Origin: Mesostigma viride
Lineage: Eukaryota > Streptophyta > Mesostigmatophyceae > Mesostigmatales > Mesostigmataceae
Direction of reading: 5' to 3'
DNA length: 64,000 bases
NCBI GenBank assembly: GCA_009746045.1
Contig: RPFO01001309.1
Location: 2,501-66,500, forward strand
Position numbers and translations under genes: made by a program. Below the pieces are notes generated by a model that searched no databases, was not told the DNA's origin, and saw only the letters and a list, made by a program, of their open reading frames with translations. This document shows, piece by piece, positions 13,601-22,600 of the stretch (its first letter is position 1; the number at the start of each line of letters is the position of its first letter).

Positions 13601-16600
13601 AAAATAGAAAATTTTATGACAAAAAAGAAGTGTACCGATCAATGGGACTAGAAAAAATCTATGGATGATTACACACGAGGCCTCATAGATCCATGCTACT
13701 AAATGGCTGCATGCTTCAATAGCGCACACACCTCCATGCCTCCGGGTTGATGGGCTCCCATTTAGGAGTAGCGCATGTACACTGTAGCCACACTATGCCC
13801 CGCCTCACCTCCATGCCTCCGGGTTGATGGGCTCGCCCACGCTACCCAGCAGGCGCAGGGTGTTGAGCTTGTAGTGGGCGGGCCACTGGGGGCGGGTGGC
13901 GGGCACAGTGGGATGTTTGCGGGAGGACCACAAACGCATAGCATCACGCACGTGGGAGTATCCAGCTCAGTGCAGATGACTTGCTGCACACAAAAGGAGA
14001 GTGCGAGATGCTGGATGGTTGAAGAGCGCACCTGCGGATGCAAGCACAACCTCCATGCATGCCAAGAACACAGCTCACATCTGTCAAGCTGACAAGGGTT
14101 GACAGATAACAGCTGTCAACCCTTCCCTAGCCAAGCAGAGAGCTTGGCCAGGGCAGGTCTGCCCTGCGTTTGCTGCACTAGGGGGGAGATGCACGCATTT
14201 CCCGCTGGAATATCCGCTGTTTTACATGGGATGTGGCAGAATTATTCTGTTGACTACTTCAGGCCATGCTTCCATTGAGAGACAAATGAGCAGTTGGGCA
14301 CTCCATGAGCTTATGATTAACGTCTGAAAACTAGTATGCTATACATCTTCATACAAATATCAAGTTCTTAGGCTAGTTCGTGTACATCAAAGTTTCATGT
14401 TGACCTAACCAGCTGCTAACACCACAGACATGGTCAGTTTCCTGTGTGTTCTGGTTGGGAGGGATTCGGGCGGTTCGGATTAGGCTGTGAACGTTTTTTC
14501 GGGATAAAGAATTCTTAACGGCCGAATGGGGGGGGTCCGGGGAGGAGAATGCTGGCCATTCTTTCTGGGCAATACAATCTGGTAGCAGGATTTCTGTCAT
14601 GATTTTGATCCTTCCCTCAGCATTCTTACAAAACTGGGTCACCGCCTTTTGTGACGAAACCCAGGCAAGAATGGCAGCTGATGGCCCTGGGCAACTAAGC
14701 CTCAGCCTAAAAGTACCATACAAGCTACCACTGTACCAAAGTATTGCTCATGCAGTGCGCCCCCAACGCAGCCAAGCTAGTCAGCATCAGATAACACGCA
14801 CTTAGTGAAATGTGGACAGGGCCAAGCCACAGATCCAATCACCTACATCGCCTAGTAGGGGTATAAAGATATATCTAGTTGGGGTATAAAGCAAAGCAAA
14901 GATACAGATTCTGCAAACTCATGATACAGCTCAGCGGCTTCAGATAAAATAACCATCTTTGAAACCTCTGAATTCACCCGAAAAAGCCTTTCAAAGCTTC
15001 TTGTCCCTAGGTTGATGCCCAATCAATTTATAAGTTAGAGATAAGTCAGTTAGAAGTTAGTCGCAGTAATCTATTTCAAGGGGTGCCTTTCTTTTTTTTA
15101 AAAAAAAAGTGCTAGAATTTATTGGGGCGTCCAATCCTGCTTTCATCCTGCGACCATATCTTCACATTACTATAATCAATATCCTTGGGTAATAATTGGC
15201 TCAAAGAAATCATACTTGACTTGCCGTAGTTGCTTGGCTTGAGTTGAACAAAAGGAGGTTAAATGAAAAAATTACTTTTAATTGTCCCAAATTTGCGAGC
15301 AGCCATAGAAATAATTATGAGAAGTATAAAATATTTTTCTTATTTTTCTTAATACCCACTCGCCTAGCACACTACAGTTCCTGGATTTTTTCCCCCATTA
15401 TTAAAGCCCCCTGCGTTTTATCTCTGTACCCCTTTTCATAGACAAGTGCGCATCCTTCCTTCCTCTTAAGCGCCTCCATGCTGTTTTCATGATCTGCAGC
15501 GCCACACCCCCCGGTCTTCCTTCCACACACCCCGGTCTTCCTTCGCAGAATTTAAAACTACTTCTCGAACAGCTTTAAGATCGCTTCCTACAGCCTCCTT
15601 TTCTCCGTGTCTGCATTCACATATGGTCAGAAAGTCTCATGGCTTTAACCATCGGCAGCATCCACTTAGCAGACATGCATTTCGCTGCTCGCTTCTCTTT
15701 TAAGGTCCTCCGGCTGCTAGCAAAGCTTTGTGAAATATACTTGAACATCCCGATGCCTACTACCCATTGTCTACCGCGCCCATCCCCCTGCCTATCACCC
15801 ATTCGTTAGCCCAGTACATCACCGTTCAAAATATCTTCACCGACTGTTTACCCCAAACCTTACTCATAGGCCATCACATTACATTTATCCTGAAAGAAGA
15901 ATGGACATTGGGCCCACATCAGGGAAGCCACGGGGCCCACCCGTGACCAGCACATGCGGCAGCGCACAGCAGAGGCACGCTCGCTGTTCATACCCGCCAC
16001 ACGCTCCTATACCTGTTTGCAAGTGCATCACACACACCTGTTTTCCCATGCGCTGCATGCACCTATATGTTTACGCAAGTAGCATCCCTGCAGATAGCAC
16101 CCACACAACTATTCTCCCCTGCAGATTTTATCGCCCGCACATGCACCCACGTACTTGCCCCTGCAACCATCAACCCTGCAGATATTCCCACCCACACACC
16201 TCGTTGCCCATGCGCATGAGCGCGCGAATGGCGGTGGGCGCCGTGTAGAAGATTGTGACCCCGTACTTGTCGCACACCTGCCAGAAGCGGCCTGCGTCCG
16301 GGTGCGTGGGGATGCCCTCAAACACCACCTGCGTGGCGCCGGCCAGCAGAGGGCCGTACGCCAGGTAGCTGTGGCCCGTCACCCAGCCGCAGTCCGCCGT
16401 GCACCTGCGGGCAGCACCAGGCAACGCCGATGGGAACAACGGACGAGGTAAGCGGCCGCACCGAGCAAGGCAGCACCAGGCACCGCCGATGGGAACAACG
16501 GACTAGGTAGGCGGCCGCACCGAGCAAGGCAGCACCAGGCACCGCCAATGGGAACAACGGACGAGGTAGGCGGCCGCACCAAGCAAGGCAGCACCAGGCA

Positions 16601-19600
16601 CCGCCGATGGGAACAACCGCACCGAGCAAGGCAGCACCAGGCCCCGCCGATGGGAACAACGGACGAGGTAGGCGGCCGCACCGAGCAAGGCAGCACAAGG
16701 CACCGGCGATGGGAACAACGGACAAGGTAGGCGGCCACACCGAGCAAGGCAGCACCAGGCACCGCCGATGGGAACAACGGACAAGGTAGGCGGCCGCACC
16801 GAGCAAGGCAGCACCAGGCACCGCCGAGGGGAACAACGGACGAGGTAGGCGGCCGCACCGAGCAAGGCAGCACCAGGCACCGCCGATGGGAACAACGGAC
16901 TAGGTAGGCGGCCGCACCGAGCAAGGCAGCACCAGGCACCGCCGATGGGAACAACGGACGAGGTAGGCGGCCGCACCGAGCAAGGCAGCACCAGGCACCG
17001 CCGATGGGAACAACGGACGAGGCAGGCGGCCGCACCGAGCAAGGCAGCACCAGGCACCGCCGATGGGAACAACGGACTAGGTAGGCGGCCGCACCGAGCA
17101 AGGCAGCACCAGGCACCGCCGATGGGAACAACGGACGAGGTAGGCGGCCGCACCCAGCAGGGCAGCACCAGGCACCGCCGATGGGAACAACAGACTAGAT
17201 ACGCGGCCGCACCGAGCAAGGCAAGAAAGCACATGGCCTAGCCGTTGAGAAGCGCCACCCCGAAGGTACCATAAGTAGCCTGACTAGCCAGCGTCTGTGG
17301 GTTGGGATGCGCATAAACCGCGCCATCGTCGCGGTGCCAGCGAGGGGAAGCAACGCGGCATGCGCTCTTGGTCTCTGCCAGGGGTCGAGCGGATCGGTTG
17401 GACGCAACGGTGTCCCAAAAAAGACAAGCGGCGCGACGACGCGCACAGCCGACATGGGTCGCGAGTGCATAGGTTTCAACCGCCACCAGTAGCTGGGTTG
17501 CCTGAGTATGTGACATACCAGAGAGCATGCCACCGTGCACAGGTCTGTGCAAACTTGCATGGAGTATTCCAACTTTAAAAGGCACACACACGGCAGTTGG
17601 CCAAGGAATTCTGCATTACAGCCTTGGCACATGGCACATAACACAACCTTGCTTGGCCCCAACACAGAACATCCACAGGATCTCACCAGTAGGCTGCCCT
17701 TGCTTTAACGAATGCAGAAAGGTGTATTTGAACAGCATCCACCACCAACAAGCACAAAGAAAGGGTGAAACATCAACAGGCGTAACGCCAGCCGCCACCC
17801 ACCAGAAGATGTCCCCCTCGTGGTAGTCAAAGATGTACTTGAATGAGGTATAGGCTCCGACCATGTAGCCGCCCGTGGTGTGGACCACCCCCTTGGGCTG
17901 GCCGGTGCTGCCGCTGGTGTAGAGCATGAACAGCTCGTCCTCGGAGCCCATCCACTCCACCTGGTGAGGGGCGCAAGCAACCAGCACCATGGTCATAGAT
18001 ATACTAAGACAACTCCCCTCCACCTGGTGAAGGGGCGCAAGCAACCACCACCATGGTCATAGATACACTAAGACAACTCCCCTCCACCTGACACGGTTCA
18101 GACGTGCACACAAGGGGCAATAAACCAGCCGCAAAGTGCCTTGGTTTGATATGGGGAAACAACAGAGCCCTTGCAGAGGGCGCACATGCGCTGGGTAGGG
18201 TATGCACTAGGGACAGGGGCACAGGATCGCCAACCCCGTGCTGGCAAGCGGACGGCAGACAGCCACGATGCCTAGCATAGCAGCAGCCTGCAAATAGAAT
18301 GACTCAGGCTCATACCCAGGCAGGTCTCATTGGAAAGTTAGGAGGCAGGCATGCGAAGATGGTGGCGGCAGCCATGATTACCATCTTGCAGAGCGGTTCA
18401 GTTCCCGGGCTTCCACCTCCCATCCGTGCACGAGGGCAGGCTGGGAGACATGCCCACGCATGCTTGGCAGACAGAGGGGAGCAACCCCACCATCTGAAGA
18501 GCTGGGAACAACGGCTGCTGCTCCGCAGGCTTGCCCATTACACAATAGGTACAGCGGCTGCATCCAAGCATGTCCGCAAAGGCACGCTGCACCCCACTTT
18601 CTTTCCTGCCCCCCGTACCTCGCAATCGCTGGAGAAGTTCTCCACTGTGTCCTGCCACCACACGTCACGCCCGCTGGTGAAGGGCACAGCTTGCCTCTGC
18701 CACGCCCCGCACGCATGGGGCAAGAGAAAACAACGCAGACAGGCATGAACAGGCATAAACAGGAATACACAGGCATAAACAGGCATAAACAGGCATAAAC
18801 AGGCATTAACAGGCATTAACAGGCATTAACAGGCATTAACAGGCATTAACAGGCATTAACAGGCATAAACAGGAATACACAGGCATAAACAGGCATAAAC
18901 AGGCATTAACAGGCATAAACAGGAATACACAGGCATAAACAGGCATAAACAGGCATAAACAGGCATAAACAGGCATAAACAGGCATTAACAGGCATAAAC
19001 AGGCATAAACAGGCATAAACAGGCATTAACAGGCATAAACAGGCATAAACAGGCATTAACAGGCATAAACAGGCATAAACAGGCATAAACAGGCATAAAC
19101 AGGCATAAACAGGCATAAACAGGCATTAACAGGCATTAACAGGCATAAACAGGCATTAACAGGCATTAACAGGCATAAACAGGCATAAACAGGCATTAAC
19201 AGGCATAAACAGGCATACACAGGCATAAACAGGCATAAACAGGCATTAACAGGCATTAACAGGCATACACAGGCATAAACAGGCATAAACAGGCATACAC
19301 AGGCATAAACAGGCATAAACAGGCATAAACAGGCATAAACAGGCATAAACAGGCATAAACAGGCATAAACAGGCATAAACAGGCATAAACAGGCATAAAC
19401 AGGCATAAACAGGCATAAACAGGCATAAACAGGCATTAACAGGCATAAACAGGCATAAACAGGCATAAACAGGCATAAACAGGCATTAACAGGCATAAAC
19501 AGGAATACACAGGCATAAACACGCATAAACAGGCATAAACAGGCATAAACAGGCATAAACAGGCATAAACAGGCATAAACAGGCATAAACAGGCATAAAC

Positions 19601-22600
19601 AGGCATTAACAGGCATAAACAGGCATAAACAGGCATAAACAGGCATAAACAGGCATAAACAGGCATGAACAGGCATAAACAGGCATAAACAGGCATAAAC
19701 AGGCATAAACAGGCATAAACAGGCATAAACAGGCATAAACAGGCATTAACAGGCATAAACAGGCATAAACAGGCATAAACAGGCATAAACAGGCATAAAC
19801 AGGCATAAACAGGCATAAACAGGCATTAACAGGCATTAACAGGCATTAACAGGCATAAACAGGCAGAAACAGGCATAAACAGGCATAAACGGGCATAAAC
19901 AGGCATAAACAGGCACAGACGGGCACAGGCGGGCAGAAACGGGCACAACATGTCAACTGAGTCCTGCAGCAGAGGGGCCGGATGCCAAACAGCCAGCACA
20001 CCAGCACATTTTGGGAGGGCGCACCATCGCGGGATGGATCGGGAACGATCCTACCATCACAAAACCGGGCAATGGCATTGCAGAAGATTCGAGGGGCATG
20101 AACCGGGTTAGGACAATTCTTCCATGCAGCGTGCTACCATGGGCACTTATCCGTGGGGGCAGCCACAAGCTACATGCGGGGCAGGGTGGCATCCGCGGCA
20201 TGGCGGGCAGCGGTGTGTGGGAACAGGGGACGGGGAAGGAGTGCGCAGGCAGGCAAGGCCAGGCGTAGCCATCCCACCACGAGGCAGCGCTCGCCCAGCG
20301 TGATAGGTGCGCGCGCCCTTCAAGTCAGGCCCCGCGAGTTCCTGGCGATGAACAGCTTTGGTAGGGGACAACACGTGGCCACGTCAACACAAGGGATGCC
20401 CGGCGGCACAGCGGTGCCTGAGCCAGACCGCGGTGGATCGTGTGGCAAGCCTAACATGGGACGCAGAACATCCCTGGCCGCACCTCCAGGGAGTAGGTGT
20501 TGTCGAACATGCAGACATGGGAGACGTGCACGCCGCCCTTTTCCGCTGCACGGATGGCAGAGTCCACCTGCAGGGGGGGGGGGGGGGCGAACATGCAGGG
20601 GCAAGGCAAGCCAAAGACGACGCAGCGGCTTGGTACGTCGCACATGAGGCGACCGCACCATCACGCAAAGGCACACGACAAGCGGGCTGAGAGAACGAAA
20701 GCTGGTACAGTGGCTGGAGGGAGCATGTTGGAGGCGTTAGCGTATGCGAGCTGCATCATGTAATGGACGCCTCGATAGCTGCGACGCGCGAGGTGTGCGC
20801 TGCCCATGCAACCCGATGCACGCTCCTCCCCCTCCCCCCTCCCACACACGGGCAGCATTTTCGGACGCTGCATGTCCGGGCCTGCTCACCCCTGTGGGCA
20901 TGCGACACTGCGGGCATGACATGGCCATGCTATTGTGACCATGCATTGCACACTTGGGAGTGAGCAGAGTTCAGGTGAAAGGTAGGTCTACCGAAAGCAT
21001 CCACTGCTACCACCCGCAGCACCACCCACAAACTGCCTGTGCTCACTACCACTCAGAATCTTCCTGCGCTCACTACCACCCACAAAATGCCTGCGCTCAC
21101 TACCACCCACAAACTGCCTGCGCTCGCGACCACCAACAAAATGCCTGCGCTCACTACCACCCACAAAATGCCTGCGCTCACTACCACCCACAAAATGCCT
21201 GCGCTCACTACCACCCACAAACTGCCTGCGCTCACTACCACCCACAAACTGCCTGCGCTCACTTGCACTTACAATCTCCTTGAGCTTGATCAGCGTCTTC
21301 CCCCGCATGACGGCGGAGCAGGTGAGCACAACGCGCGAGCGGGAGTCCTTGATACGCCCGGCCAGCGCCTCGGCAGAGAACCCCGCAAACACAACCGAGT
21401 GCACCGCGCCTGGGCGTGGAACAAAAGGGAGGGGTGGACAGGTGGGTGTGGGTGTGTGGGCACGGTTTAGGACATGCGCGCAAACACGGCCGAGTGCACC
21501 GCGCCTGGTGAAAACAAGAAAGGGAATCAGCAGCACAACACAGTTGGGCATGCCAGCACGGCCAGACAGCGCATGCATGCGTAAACCAGGCAGCCGACAG
21601 GTGACGGCTTGCGTGGTGGCCACACGCAGCGATGGCATCGCATGCGATCACATTTGGTGCAGATGGGCATGCGCCAAGCACCACAGCGAGGTGGGAGCAG
21701 GAACAGTGTTTCCAGCGCTGCCATGCTGCAGGCCGCCGCCGCGCATCCTGCTTACCCTTGCGTGCGACCTAGCATGATGCCTGTTATACTGGGAACATGC
21801 CCTGCTTGCCGCCATGCATTGATGCGGTTCGCACATCAGCGTCAGGGTGGGCAGCCACCCCAAGCGCTGGCGAGGGCAAGGGGATTGGTGTGTGGGGGGG
21901 GGGCACGCACACAGGAATGTGTGCGCGTGTTCGCTATAGAGTTCACTGTAGCGAAGCAACAACAGTACCCAGCCACCCACCGATGCGTGCGCAGGCCAGC
22001 ATGGCGCAGCAACAACAGTACACAGCCACCCACCCATGCGTGCGCAGGCCAGCATGGCGCAGCAACAACAGTACACAGCCACCCACCGATGCGTGCGCAG
22101 GCCAGCATGGCGCAGCAACAACAGTACACAGCCACCCACCGATGCGTGCGCAGGCCAGCATGGCGCAGCAACAACAGTACACAGCCACCCACCGATGCGT
22201 GCGCAGGCCAGCATGGCGCAGCAACAACAGTACCCAGCCACCCACCGATGCGTGCGCAGGCCAGCATGGCGCAGCAACAACAGTACACAGCCACCCACCG
22301 ATGCGTGCGCAGGCCAGCATGGCGCATCAACAACAGTACCCAGCCACCCACCGATGCGTGCGCAGGCCAGCATGGCGCAGCACCAACAGTACACAGCCAC
22401 CCACCGATGCGTGCGCAGGCCAGCATGGCGCATCAACAACAATACACAGCCACCCACCCATGCGTGCGCAGGCCAGCATGGCGCAGCAACAACAGTACCC
22501 AGCCACCCACCGATGCGTGCGCAGGCCAGCATGGCGCAGCAACAACAGTACACAGCCACCCACCCATGCGTGCGCAGGCCAGCATGGCGCATGAACAACA

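Noticed and set aside
18856-19836. Repetitive Met-Pro-Val-Tyr-Ala-Cys frames
   Set aside because: Artefact of the decamer array; no start context, no similarity to a protein family, and located in ACS intron 5.
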